In this document: one piece after another, positions 15,354 through 23,200 of the stretch
Position numbering within the stretch: the stretch's first letter is position 1
Layout: each line of letters opens with the position of its first letter
From: JAIPEK01 sp041685935
GTDB lineage: Bacteria > Desulfobacterota > Desulfobacteria > Desulfobacterales > Desulfobacteraceae
DNA: 29,635 bases
Assembly: GCA_041685935.1 (NCBI GenBank)
Contig: JAWLES010000008.1
Location: 1-29,635 of the forward strand
Direction: 5' to 3'
The notes under the pieces: model-generated
Database searches by the model: none
Seen by the model: the letters and a program-made list of their open reading frames with translations, nothing else
Told to the model about the DNA's origin: nothing
Made by a program: the position numbers and the translations under genes

Positions 15354-17202
15354 TCGTCTCTTCCTTTTCGACTTCTCTGAGCTTTTCATCATAAAAGGCC
15401 TCTTTTTCCTCCAGGGTCTGCAAAAATGCCTCCAGTTGTTCAAACTGTTCATCCAGCTTTATCTTTTTTTCAGACAACTTGACTGAGAGAGTCTCTATTC
15501 TGCCTCCACTGTCGGATTGAGTTGCATGGATAATATCGTCGTTAAGAGCTTTTATATCTTCTTCCAGCCTTTCTATCGAACTTTCAGCCTTTTCTATTTC
15601 AGACTGAACAGGCCGGATATGTTTTGACCGCTCTGATATAATCCTGGACCTGGCCTTTCTCAATTCCTTTTTTCCCAACCCCGGTTTTGTGGAGTTGTTT
15701 TTTCTTTGACTTCCGCCCTGCTCTTCCCATCCGATTCTTTCGAGAAATTCAGGATACGTTCCCTCAAAAACCGTAATTCTATCATTATGAAAGACGATCA
15801 GACGGTTTGCAAGTGTATTTAAAAACATTTCATTATGTGTAATGAGTATTACCGAACCTTCGAACTCCTGGAGCGCCATTGTAAAGGAATCGCAGGATTC
15901 CATATCAAGATGATTTCCAGGCTCGTCAAGCAAAAGAAGATTCAGAGGCGTTACAAGCAGTTTTCCGATCATTACCCTGCTTTTCTCCCCTCCTGACAGA
16001 ACGGAAATTTTCCGCAGTGCCTTGTCTCCTTCAAACATCATGGCGCCGCAGATATTGCGGACCTGCTGCCTTGTCAGGTCCGGCCATGCAGACTGAATCT
16101 CCTCCTCCACCGTAAAGCTGTCCACAAGGGACTCTACGTTTGTCTGCTCAAAATACCCGGTTTGTACATTCGGGTTATACGTAATCTCTCCAGAAGACGG
16201 AATCAGTTTACCTGCAAGCATCTTGAGTAAAGTGGTCTTCCCTTTCCCGTTCATTCCGATAATACCGATCCGGTCCCCGGGATATACTGTAAGTGAAAAA
16301 TCATTGATCAGGTTTTCCCGGCCAGGGTATGAAAAACTCAGATGTTCAGCTTTCATTACCTGTTTTCCTGAAAACGGAACCGAGTTGAAAGAAAAATCAA
16401 GTGAGGGATCTTTATCAAGTTTTTCTTTAGGCCTGTTTTTTTCCAGAGTCTTCACCCTGGACTGAACAAGGCTTGCCAGCCTTGCCTTTGCCCTGAAGCG
16501 ATTTATGAAATTCTCCATCTCTTTTTGCTTTTTTTCCTCGTTGAGTCGGGTCTTCTCATAAATCTCTTCATCTTTGGCAACCCTGGTGTAATATTTTTCA
16601 GTGTCTCCCTCGATCTTCCTTATTTTTTTCCGATTAATGCCGCAGATATGAGTGACCACTTTATCCATGAAACTTCTGTCATGGGTTACCAGCAAAAGCT
16701 CCCTCGGCCATGAATTGAGAAATTCCGAGAGCCACCGTATGGAAGTGATGTCAAGGTAGTTGGTGGGCTCATCCAGAATCAGAAGATCAGGGGCGCACAC
16801 CAGTACCTTTGCAAGGTTCAGCCGGACCTGGAAACCCCCTGAAAACTTCATGGGATCCTTTTGCATATCTGTATCGGAAAACCCGAGACCGGCAAGGATT
16901 TTTTCTGCTTTCCAGTAATGATCTTTTTCAAAATCGGAAAGCCCCTGCATGCATTCCTCAAGCACCGTGGGCCGGGAAAAGGAGATTTTCTGGGACAGAT
17001 AACCTATTCTGTAGTCCGAGGGGATGGTAATAGAACCTTCATCAGGATTCTGTTCACCCATAATCATTTTAATCAAGGTGGTCTTGCCGAAACCGTTTTT
17101 TCCCACAAAACCTATGCGTTCCCCGTAATTTATCTGAAACCCGGTATTGTCAAGTAACAGATGACCGCCGAACCCCTTGACGACAGATTCAACATTCAGC
17201 AT
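15346..17202 (-). CDS. ABC-F family ATPase (ribosome-associated type)
   Basis: About 618 residues with two ABC ATPase domains on one chain and no membrane segment, the ABC-F layout. Domain 1 has Walker A GKNGFGKTT near residue 34, signature FSGGFQ near 120 and Walker B LLILDEPTNYLD near 140. The linker (about 205-265) is charged and helical, as in the P-site tRNA interaction motif. Domain 2 has GMNGKGKTT near 316, LSGGEKSR near 402 and LLLLDEPGNHLD near 423 (Gly replaces the usual Thr after DEP). A C-terminal coiled coil (about 520-615) resembles Uup. Family members act on ribosomes; which subfamily this is, and whether it gives antibiotic resistance, cannot be said. ATG 17202 is preferred; a GTG at 17208 is an alternative. 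Both have weak ribosome-binding sites. Confidence 0.92.
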   Translation of the reverse strand: MLNVESVVKGFGGHLLLDNTGFQINYGERIGFVGKNGFGKTTLIKMIMGEQNPDEGSITIPSDYRIGYLSQKISFSRPTVLEECMQGLSDFEKDHYWKAEKILAGLGFSDTDMQKDPMKFSGGFQVRLNLAKVLVCAPDLLILDEPTNYLDITSIRWLSEFLNSWPRELLLVTHDRSFMDKVVTHICGINRKKIRKIEGDTEKYYTRVAKDEEIYEKTRLNEEKKQKEMENFINRFRAKARLASLVQSRVKTLEKNRPKEKLDKDPSLDFSFNSVPFSGKQVMKAEHLSFSYPGRENLINDFSLTVYPGDRIGIIGMNGKGKTTLLKMLAGKLIPSSGEITYNPNVQTGYFEQTNVESLVDSFTVEEEIQSAWPDLTRQQVRNICGAMMFEGDKALRKISVLSGGEKSRVMIGKLLVTPLNLLLLDEPGNHLDMESCDSFTMALQEFEGSVILITHNEMFLNTLANRLIVFHNDRITVFEGTYPEFLERIGWEEQGGSQRKNNSTKPGLGKKELRKARSRIISERSKHIRPVQSEIEKAESSIERLEEDIKALNDDIIHATQSDSGGRIETLSVKLSEKKIKLDEQFEQLEAFLQTLEEKEAFYDEKLREVEKEETNE

Positions 17203-17290
17203 AGCCACGTATCTTTTTTTAATTGTTCCGCAAATTAACCACTAGGATATTAGCATGTCCACACCATTTTATAAACATCAAAGATTGTTC

Positions 17291-17318
17291 TTGACTTGAA
17301 TCTATGAATGTATTTAAT
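17291..17318 (+). promoter_or_regulatory. Possible ppdK promoter
   Basis: TTGACT at 17291-17296 and TTTAAT at 17313-17318 are separated by 16 bases, giving a leader of about 45 bases before the ppdK ATG. The matches are moderate. It lies in the gap shared with the divergent ABC-F gene. Confidence 0.4.
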
Positions 17319-17369
17319 TTGAAGTTTATTGTAATCAATTCAAGAACCGTATTATTCAAAGAGGAGCAT

Positions 17370-20090
17370 ATGGCGAAATACATCTACCGTTTTGGGAAAA
17401 CCGTTGCCGAAGGCGGGGCAGACCAGAAAAACCTTTTGGGCGGAAAGGGTGCCAACCTTGCTGAAATGGCCAAACTCGGGCTTCCCGTTCCCGCCGGATT
17501 TACCATATCAACGGAATGCTGCAACGACTATTTTAACCTGAACAGCAAATTTCCCGAAAGGCTTTACAAAGAAGTTGAAAGCGCAATGGCAGACGTGGAA
17601 GAAGAGATGGGAATGAAATTCGGAGACGGTGACAATCCTCTTCTGGTTTCCTGCAGATCCGGTGCCCGCAAATCCATGCCCGGCATGATGGAAACCGTAC
17701 TCAATGTCGGCCTCTGCACGGATACCATCCCCGGCCTGATTAAAAAAACCGGAAATGAATGGTTTGTCTACGACTCATACCGTAGACTGATCATGATGTA
17801 TTCTGATGTTGTCATGGAAAAGGCAGAGGAAATAACCCCTGAAGACGGCATGGGAATCCGCCTCCACCTTGAGATGATGATGAATGATCTGAAAAACGAC
17901 AAGGGGTACCAGAGTGATACCCAGATCACCATTGATGAAATGAAGCTTTTGTGTGAAAAGTTCAAGGGAAAGATAAAGGAAACCCTGGGTGATGAATTTC
18001 CCGACAATGCACGGGACCAGCTTTTCGGCGCCATAGGCGCCGTCTTTAAAAGCTGGAAAGGCAAACGGGCCGTCTCGTACCGGAGGATTGAACATATCCC
18101 TGATGAGTGGGGCACCGCAGTGAATGTACAGAGCATGGTGTTCGGCAATATGGGGGATACATCAGCAACCGGGGTTGCATTCACCCGTGATCCTGCCACA
18201 GGAATAAACAAATTTTACGGGGAATGGCTCCCCAATGCCCAGGGAGAAGACGTGGTGGCAGGTACACGGACCCCGAATCCGTTGAACCATGACACCAAAA
18301 ACGACCAGAACACCCATCTTCCATCCCTGGAAGAAACCATGCCCGAACTTTACAAAGAGCTTGTTCACATCCGGGAGACCCTGGAAAATCATTACATGGA
18401 TATGCAGGATATCGAATTCACCATTCAGCAGGGCACCCTTTACATGCTTCAGTGCCGTTCCGGCAAAAGGACCGCAACAGCAGCCTTGAATATGGCGATG
18501 GACATGTTCGACGAGAATATCATAGACGAACAAACCCTGGTAAGCCGGGTCCTTCCCAAGCAGCTCGACGATCTGCTTCATCCCCTGGTGGACCCTGAAT
18601 CGGAAAAAAGCGCGGTTCAAGTCGCCCACGGGCTTCCGGCAGGCCCCGGAGGCGCATGCGGCAGAATTGTTTTCAACGCCGAAGATGCGGTCAAATGGGC
18701 AAAGACGGACAAAGATGTGATCCTTGTCCGTGAGGAGACCAACCCGGAAGATATTGAAGGGATGAGAGCGGCCTGCGCGATTCTGACCGCCCGGGGCGGG
18801 ATGACCAGCCATGCCGCACTTGTTGCCAGAGGCTGGGGAAAATGCTGTATTGTCGGAGCCGGGGATCTCCATATCGATTACGCTGGAAAACAGGTTTCAA
18901 GCAAAGACAGGGTTTATAAAGAAGGAGATTTTTTCACCTTGAACGGCTCCCGGGGGATCGTATATGAAGGATGCCTGAAGATGAAGGATGCAACCGAAAA
19001 CCCGAGATTCAAAAAGTTCATGGAAATTGCCGACCGCTATAGGACCATGGGTGTAAGAACCAATGCGGATACGCCGGAAGATTCCGAACTTGCGCTTGAA
19101 CTCGGGGCCGAGGGGATCGGGCTTTTCCGTACCGAGCACATGTTTTACGGGTCTGAATCAGGGACTCCCCTCTTTCTGCTGAGAAAAATGATATTGAGCA
19201 AATCGGATACGGAACGGAATAATGCCATAAAGGAGCTTTTTCCTTATGTCAAAAAGGAAATACAGGCCACTCTCAAGGTGATGGGGAACTATCCGGTCAC
19301 TTTCAGGCTCCTGGACCCGCCGCTTCATGAATTTGTCCCTCACTCCGAGGAAAACCGTAATGAAATCGCCAAAGCGCTGGGGATTGATGCGGAAGAAGTT
19401 GTAAAAAGAAGCAATTCCCTCAAGGAAACAAACCCCATGATCGGCCACAGGGGAGTCAGGCTGGGGATAACCTACCCGGAAATCACTGAAATGCAGATCA
19501 GGGCGATTCTGGAAGCGGCAGCCGAACTTATCTCCGGCGGAGGGACACCTTCTGCAGAAATCATGGTTCCTGTTACCTGCAACGAAAAAGAGCTTTTCTT
19601 TGTAAAGCAGATAAACGACCGGGTGTACAAAGAGGTGCTTGAAAAATACGGACTCGATTCAATCGATTTCAAGTTCGGCACGATGATCGAAATTCCAAGA
19701 GCCGCAATGATATCGGACAAAATGGCGGAATATGCGGAATTCTTTTCTTTCGGCACCAATGATCTCACCCAGATGACTTTCGGCTTCAGCCGGGATGATA
19801 TCGGGTCATTCATGAACGAGTACATTGAAAATGCAGTCCTTGACTCGGATCCGTTTGAAACCATTGACAAAGAATCCGTGGGCAGGCTGATCGAAATCAG
19901 TGTGGAAAAGGCCAGGGAAAAACGTCCTGACATAAAGCTCGGCATATGCGGGGAGCACGGAGGAGACCCCGATTCTGTAGAGTTCTGCTATAAGGCCGGC
20001 CTGACTTATGTGAGCTGCTCCCCTTACAGGGTTCCCATCGCCAGGCTTGCTGCTGCGCAGGCGGCGATCAACGATCCGGACTCCTGCTGA
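17370..20090 (+). CDS. ppdK: Pyruvate, phosphate dikinase
   Basis: 906 residues from the chosen ATG at 17370, which has GAGGAG five bases upstream; a frame opening at 17304 adds 22 non-conserved residues without a ribosome-binding site. The enzyme reversibly converts pyruvate, ATP and phosphate to PEP, AMP and pyrophosphate in the cytosol, used for gluconeogenesis from pyruvate or acetyl-CoA in anaerobes. It has an N-terminal ATP-grasp domain (GGKGANLAEM near 24; SCRSGARKSMPGMM near 94), a central phosphohistidine domain with GGMTSHAALVARG (T479, catalytic H481), and a C-terminal PEP-binding TIM barrel with GICGEHGGDP (active-site C860) and FGTNDLTQMTFG near 795. All key residues are intact. 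The nearest plus-strand neighbour is hsp20, 203 bases downstream. Confidence 0.98.
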   Translation: MAKYIYRFGKTVAEGGADQKNLLGGKGANLAEMAKLGLPVPAGFTISTECCNDYFNLNSKFPERLYKEVESAMADVEEEMGMKFGDGDNPLLVSCRSGARKSMPGMMETVLNVGLCTDTIPGLIKKTGNEWFVYDSYRRLIMMYSDVVMEKAEEITPEDGMGIRLHLEMMMNDLKNDKGYQSDTQITIDEMKLLCEKFKGKIKETLGDEFPDNARDQLFGAIGAVFKSWKGKRAVSYRRIEHIPDEWGTAVNVQSMVFGNMGDTSATGVAFTRDPATGINKFYGEWLPNAQGEDVVAGTRTPNPLNHDTKNDQNTHLPSLEETMPELYKELVHIRETLENHYMDMQDIEFTIQQGTLYMLQCRSGKRTATAALNMAMDMFDENIIDEQTLVSRVLPKQLDDLLHPLVDPESEKSAVQVAHGLPAGPGGACGRIVFNAEDAVKWAKTDKDVILVREETNPEDIEGMRAACAILTARGGMTSHAALVARGWGKCCIVGAGDLHIDYAGKQVSSKDRVYKEGDFFTLNGSRGIVYEGCLKMKDATENPRFKKFMEIADRYRTMGVRTNADTPEDSELALELGAEGIGLFRTEHMFYGSESGTPLFLLRKMILSKSDTERNNAIKELFPYVKKEIQATLKVMGNYPVTFRLLDPPLHEFVPHSEENRNEIAKALGIDAEEVVKRSNSLKETNPMIGHRGVRLGITYPEITEMQIRAILEAAAELISGGGTPSAEIMVPVTCNEKELFFVKQINDRVYKEVLEKYGLDSIDFKFGTMIEIPRAAMISDKMAEYAEFFSFGTNDLTQMTFGFSRDDIGSFMNEYIENAVLDSDPFETIDKESVGRLIEISVEKAREKRPDIKLGICGEHGGDPDSVEFCYKAGLTYVSCSPYRVPIARLAAAQAAINDPDSC

Positions 20091-20108
20091 TACGCCTTTA
20101 AAAATCCG

Positions 20109-20153
20109 AACCGGTCTTCGCCTTCCGCAGTCAGTTGAAGGCAAAGACCGGTT
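20109..20153 (+). terminator. Long hairpin after ppdK, probable 3' end or stabiliser
   Basis: Arms 20109-20125 and 20137-20153 pair at 16 of 17 positions around an 11-base loop, starting 18 bases after the ppdK stop. There is no run of Ts behind it, so it is not a textbook intrinsic terminator. It may stop RNA decay or work with Rho. Confidence 0.5.
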
Positions 20154-20157
20154 CCTG

Positions 20158-20182
20158 CTTAACTGACCCTCCCGCCCCCATT
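20158..20182 (+). promoter_or_regulatory. Possible heat-shock (sigma-32-like) promoter of hsp20
   Basis: CTTAACT at 20158-20164 and CCCCATT at 20176-20182 resemble the sigma-32 pattern CTTGAAA and CCCCATNT, with a spacer of 11 rather than 13-15 bases. Position ahead of a small heat-shock gene supports it; the short spacer weakens it. Confidence 0.3.
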
Positions 20183-20219
20183 ACTTTGAATATATATACA
20201 AATAAAATAATAAAGCCTC

Positions 20220-20247
20220 TTGACGCATACAGCTTCATGGTTATCTT
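20220..20247 (+). promoter_or_regulatory. Possible housekeeping promoter of hsp20
   Basis: TTGACG at 20220-20225 and TATCTT at 20242-20247 with a 16-base spacer give a leader of roughly 40 bases before the hsp20 ATG. The matches are good for the -35 and fair for the -10. Confidence 0.45.
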
Positions 20248-20293
20248 CTGGGTACGGACCGAGAGAAACATAAAAGTGAAAGGAGGGAATCAT

Positions 20294-20716
20294 ATGTCAC
20301 TTGTAAGATACAATCCAATGAATGAACTGTATCCGTTTCACACCTCATTGAGCCGTTTTTTCAATGATCCGTTTTTCACCGGAGAAAAAGCGAACTGGCA
20401 GCCGGTTGTCGACATCGAAAAGGATGACGGCAAAATTCTCATTAACGCGGAACTGCCGGGAGTAAACAAGGATGATATTTCAATCGATGTCAACGGCAAC
20501 GTTCTCACTCTGAAAGGTGAAAAAAAGCATGAAAAAGAGATTGATGAAGAGAACGTCTACAGAAGGGAACGCTTTACCGGCACGTTCCAGAGATCATTCA
20601 CACTCGATGAAAGCGTGAATCCGGATGAAATAAGCGCATATTTCAAGGACGGGGTTCTTAAAATTGAAGTCCCGCATACTGAAACGGCAAAAACTAAAAA
20701 GATCGAAGTGAAATAG
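20294..20716 (+). CDS. Hsp20 family small heat-shock protein
   Basis: 140 residues from ATG at 20294, chosen because AGGAGGG lies six bases upstream and the protein then begins MSLVRYNPMNEL as in bacterial Hsp20 proteins; a frame extending back to 20135 would cross promoter-like DNA. ATP-independent cytosolic holdase that forms oligomers and keeps unfolding proteins soluble. The alpha-crystallin domain covers about residues 35-130 with VDIEKDDGKILINAELPG, LTLKGEKKHE, YRRERFTGTFQRSF and the hallmark YFKDGVLKIEVP; a short tail ends KKIEVK. It is followed by a strong terminator, so it is probably monocistronic. Confidence 0.95.
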   Translation: MSLVRYNPMNELYPFHTSLSRFFNDPFFTGEKANWQPVVDIEKDDGKILINAELPGVNKDDISIDVNGNVLTLKGEKKHEKEIDEENVYRRERFTGTFQRSFTLDESVNPDEISAYFKDGVLKIEVPHTETAKTKKIEVK

Positions 20717-20735
20717 TCTCTGTCATGCCTTCGGA

Positions 20736-20764
20736 ACGGGGCTGCTTTAGCAGTCCCGTTTTTT
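20736..20764 (+). terminator. Rho-independent terminator of hsp20
   Basis: ACGGGGCTGC (20736-20745) pairs with GCAGTCCCGT (20750-20759), with one G-T pair, around a four-base loop, and is followed by a run of six Ts. It sits 20 bases after the hsp20 stop and just beyond the 3' end of the convergent recD2. Confidence 0.85.
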
Positions 20765-20770
20765 AATTGT

Positions 20771-22912
20771 TCAGTTGATAAGCCTTTCTTGAAGTGCGGT
20801 GTAGCGTTTTTCAGAATCAGCCCGGTTGACCGCGATTGCAAGAGCCTTTTTGCTTCCCACGACAACAACGAGTTTCCTCCCCCTTGTGACTGCAGTGTAA
20901 ATCAGATTGCGCTGAAGGAGAATATAGTGCTGGGTCAGTACAGGTACAATCACAACCGGGTATTCCGACCCCTGGGCCTTGTGAATGGATACGGCATAGG
21001 CATGCACGATCTCGTCAAGGCTTGAAAAATCATACTCAACCTCCCTTGAACCAAAAGCAATGGTAACCATCCTGGCTTCGAAATCTATCCCGGCTATACG
21101 TCCGATATCTCCGTTGAACACGGATTTATCATAGTTGTTTCTAATCTGCATGACTTTGTCCCCTTCACAGAATTCGCTAATCCCTTTCTCAACTCCTTTT
21201 TTCCCGGGATTTAACGTATTGCGGAGAACATAATTGAGATTTGCCGACCCGACAATGCCTTTGTGCATCGGGGTGAGAACCTGGATATCATTGACAGGGT
21301 CAAATCCGAATTTTTTCTCAATACGGTGCAGAACAAGCTCGGTGATTACGTTGACCACCTCCTCGGGCTCCTCTTTTTCAATAAAAAAGAAATCACTTTT
21401 TTCATCCCGGCTGATATCAGGGAAATATCCATTGTTGATACGATGGGCGTTGACAATTATTTTGCTTTTTCTGGCCTGTCTGAATATGGTGTCAAGCTGT
21501 ACAACCGGGAAAACCCCGGAGGCAATGATATCTCCCAGAACATTGCCGGCTCCGACGGAAGGAAGCTGATTCACATCCCCGACCAGGATAAGAACGGAGG
21601 GGTCGGGTACCGCTTTCAAAAGATGATGCATCAAATAGGTATCCACCATTGACACTTCATCCACAATCAGGATATCACAGTTCAAAGGATTGTCTTCGTT
21701 CTTTTCAAACCCGCGTTTTTTCAATGAATACCGTAAAAGTCGATGAATGGTTTTTGCAGGCATAAAAGTCGCCTGGCTCATCTTTTTTGCAGCCCTCCCT
21801 GTCGGAGCCGCAAGTACGATATTAGGTTCGAGCTGATTGTATATCTTGATGATGGCGTTAATGATGGTTGTTTTTCCGGTTCCTGGCCCGCCGGTAATAA
21901 CTAGAATCTTTTCATACAGGGCGGTTTTTACAGCTTCTTTCTGTTTTTCTGCAAGCTGGATGGTCAGTTGATCCTGGACCCATTCAAGGGCCTTGTCAAT
22001 GTTGACCTTTCTGATATTTTTGCCGGATTTTCCAATGCGTTTCAGTCTTGATGCTATCCCTTTTTCACTGAAAAAATACCTTGCAAGAAATACAAGGGAG
22101 CCTGCTGGTTCAATGATTATCTTTTTCCTGTCCTGTGCCTTTTTAACCCCGTATTCAGCATTCTGAATTTCAACATTGATAAGTTGGGCGACTTTCCGGA
22201 CAAGTTCGTCACACGGATAGCAGACATGACCTTCTTCCGCCAGAACCGCCAGGGTGTGAAGGACTGCTGCTTCCATTCTTTCCGGAGAGTTCCTTTCAAT
22301 TCCGGTCTGTTCAGCAATTTTATCCGCAGTGGCGAATCCTATCCCGAAAATGTCCTCTGCAAGCCTGTACGGGTTTTCACTGACCACCTGTATCGCTTCA
22401 TTTCCATACTGTTTAAAAATCTTGGCTGCATATGTGGAACTTACTCCATGGGAGCTTAAAAAAAGCATTACATTCCTGATCTCTTTTTGCTCTTCCCATG
22501 CTTTCTTTATCAAATCTATCCGCTTTTTCCCGATCCCCTCGATATTCGAAAGTTTCTGGATGTCGTTTTCAATTATATCAAGAGAGCGGTCTTTAAAGCG
22601 TTCAACGATCCGGTCTGCCATAACAGGGCCTATCCCTTTAATAAGTCCGGAGCCGAGGTATTTTTTTATGCCGAATTCACTGGCCGGAGTCCTGCTGGTG
22701 TAAGATGCCACTTTGAACTGCGGGCCATACCTGGGGTCATTGATCCATTGTCCGGCCATTTCCAGGACTTCCCCGGGCAAAGGGCTGACAATATTGCCCA
22801 CAACCGTGACAAGCTCAGGGTTCCGGCCGGTCCTGACCCTGCAGACAGCATAGTTTGTCTCATCACTGGAATAGGTGACCCGTTCAATCCGTCCTGTCAA
22901 TCGTGTATTCAT
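20771..22912 (-). CDS. recD2: RecD2-type SF1 DNA helicase
   Basis: 713 residues, normal for the stand-alone RecD2 family. A 5'-3' DNA helicase in repair and replication-fork processing, acting without RecBC. It has an N-terminal OB-like part, helix-hairpin-helix repeats (LIKGIGPVMADRI near 90, SNIEGIGKKRIDLI near 122, DIFGIGFATADKIA near 187), Walker A GGPGTGKTT at 341-349, Walker B DILIVDEVSM near 413-422, Q-rich VGDVNQLPSVGAG near 440, and the C-terminal SIHKAQGSEYPVVIV near 655. The start is ATG at 22912 with only a weak GGAT ribosome-binding site. It begins 20 bases after the Qrc operon terminator stem, so its promoter must lie inside that terminator region or it depends on read-through. 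Confidence 0.95.
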   Translation of the reverse strand: MNTRLTGRIERVTYSSDETNYAVCRVRTGRNPELVTVVGNIVSPLPGEVLEMAGQWINDPRYGPQFKVASYTSRTPASEFGIKKYLGSGLIKGIGPVMADRIVERFKDRSLDIIENDIQKLSNIEGIGKKRIDLIKKAWEEQKEIRNVMLFLSSHGVSSTYAAKIFKQYGNEAIQVVSENPYRLAEDIFGIGFATADKIAEQTGIERNSPERMEAAVLHTLAVLAEEGHVCYPCDELVRKVAQLINVEIQNAEYGVKKAQDRKKIIIEPAGSLVFLARYFFSEKGIASRLKRIGKSGKNIRKVNIDKALEWVQDQLTIQLAEKQKEAVKTALYEKILVITGGPGTGKTTIINAIIKIYNQLEPNIVLAAPTGRAAKKMSQATFMPAKTIHRLLRYSLKKRGFEKNEDNPLNCDILIVDEVSMVDTYLMHHLLKAVPDPSVLILVGDVNQLPSVGAGNVLGDIIASGVFPVVQLDTIFRQARKSKIIVNAHRINNGYFPDISRDEKSDFFFIEKEEPEEVVNVITELVLHRIEKKFGFDPVNDIQVLTPMHKGIVGSANLNYVLRNTLNPGKKGVEKGISEFCEGDKVMQIRNNYDKSVFNGDIGRIAGIDFEARMVTIAFGSREVEYDFSSLDEIVHAYAVSIHKAQGSEYPVVIVPVLTQHYILLQRNLIYTAVTRGRKLVVVVGSKKALAIAVNRADSEKRYTALQERLIN

Positions 22913-22932
22913 CCGAATGATCCATAGGCAAT

Positions 22933-22983
22933 AAAAAAGCGCATTATCCGGTTATATAAGAACAGCAGGACAATGCGCTTTTC
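22933..22983 (-). terminator. Strong Rho-independent terminator of the qrc operon
   Basis: Read on the minus strand, AAAAGCGCATTGTCC (22982-22968) pairs with GGATAATGCGCTTTT (22949-22935), 15 positions with one G-T pair, around an 18-base loop, and is followed by a run of Ts. It lies about 40 bases after the 51-codon gene, which places that gene inside the qrc transcript. The loop contains TATATAA. Confidence 0.88.
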
Positions 22984-23020
22984 AAGCGTAATATTTATTA
23001 TTGAGCAGATTTATTCAGAG

Positions 23021-23176
23021 TCAGTGGTGTCCGCCTTTTCCGGAAACTGTATCCACGATGGCTTTTCCGATACAGTATGCCATCCCGATACCCAGAATCG
23101 ACATTGCGTACCAGAAGCCGCCGAAAAACAGCAAGTGCCCTACGTCCCAACTCCATTCAAAACAAAAGGGAAACAT
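23021..23176 (-). CDS. 51-residue single-span membrane microprotein at the end of the qrc operon
   Basis: Too short for ordinary gene callers. 51 residues starting MFPFCFEWSWDVGH and ending VSGKGGHH. One hydrophobic, glycine- and aromatic-rich segment (about residues 13-41) with small polar ends, Cys5, Cys35, His14 and a terminal His pair. The start is ATG at 23176 with AAAGGAGAA seven bases upstream, 24 bases after the qrcD stop and ahead of the operon terminator. These three points (good ribosome-binding site, tight spacing, one coherent membrane segment) support a real gene. I do not recognise it; it may be a small accessory subunit of the Qrc membrane part next to QrcD. Homologues in other qrc loci would confirm. 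Confidence 0.78.
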   Translation of the reverse strand: MFPFCFEWSWDVGHLLFFGGFWYAMSILGIGMAYCIGKAIVDTVSGKGGHH

Positions 23177-23200
23177 AGTGTTATTCTCCTTTATTCATAT

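Noticed and set aside
15354..15452. 33-residue N-terminal extension of the small membrane protein
   Set aside because: It would overlap deep into the ABC-F coding end and is basic and unstructured; the ATG at 15353 has a good ribosome-binding site.
17304..17369. 22-residue N-terminal extension of PpdK
   Set aside because: No ribosome-binding site, non-conserved residues, and it overlaps the likely promoter -10; the ATG at 17370 has GAGGAG at the right distance.
18162..18872. 236-codon open frame on the minus strand inside ppdK
   Set aside because: It is antisense to strongly conserved PpdK motifs and its protein composition is unlike a real protein.
20135..20293. 53-residue N-terminal extension of Hsp20
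   Set aside because: It crosses the ppdK hairpin and promoter-like sites; the ATG at 20294 has a strong ribosome-binding site and gives a normal Hsp20 N-terminus.
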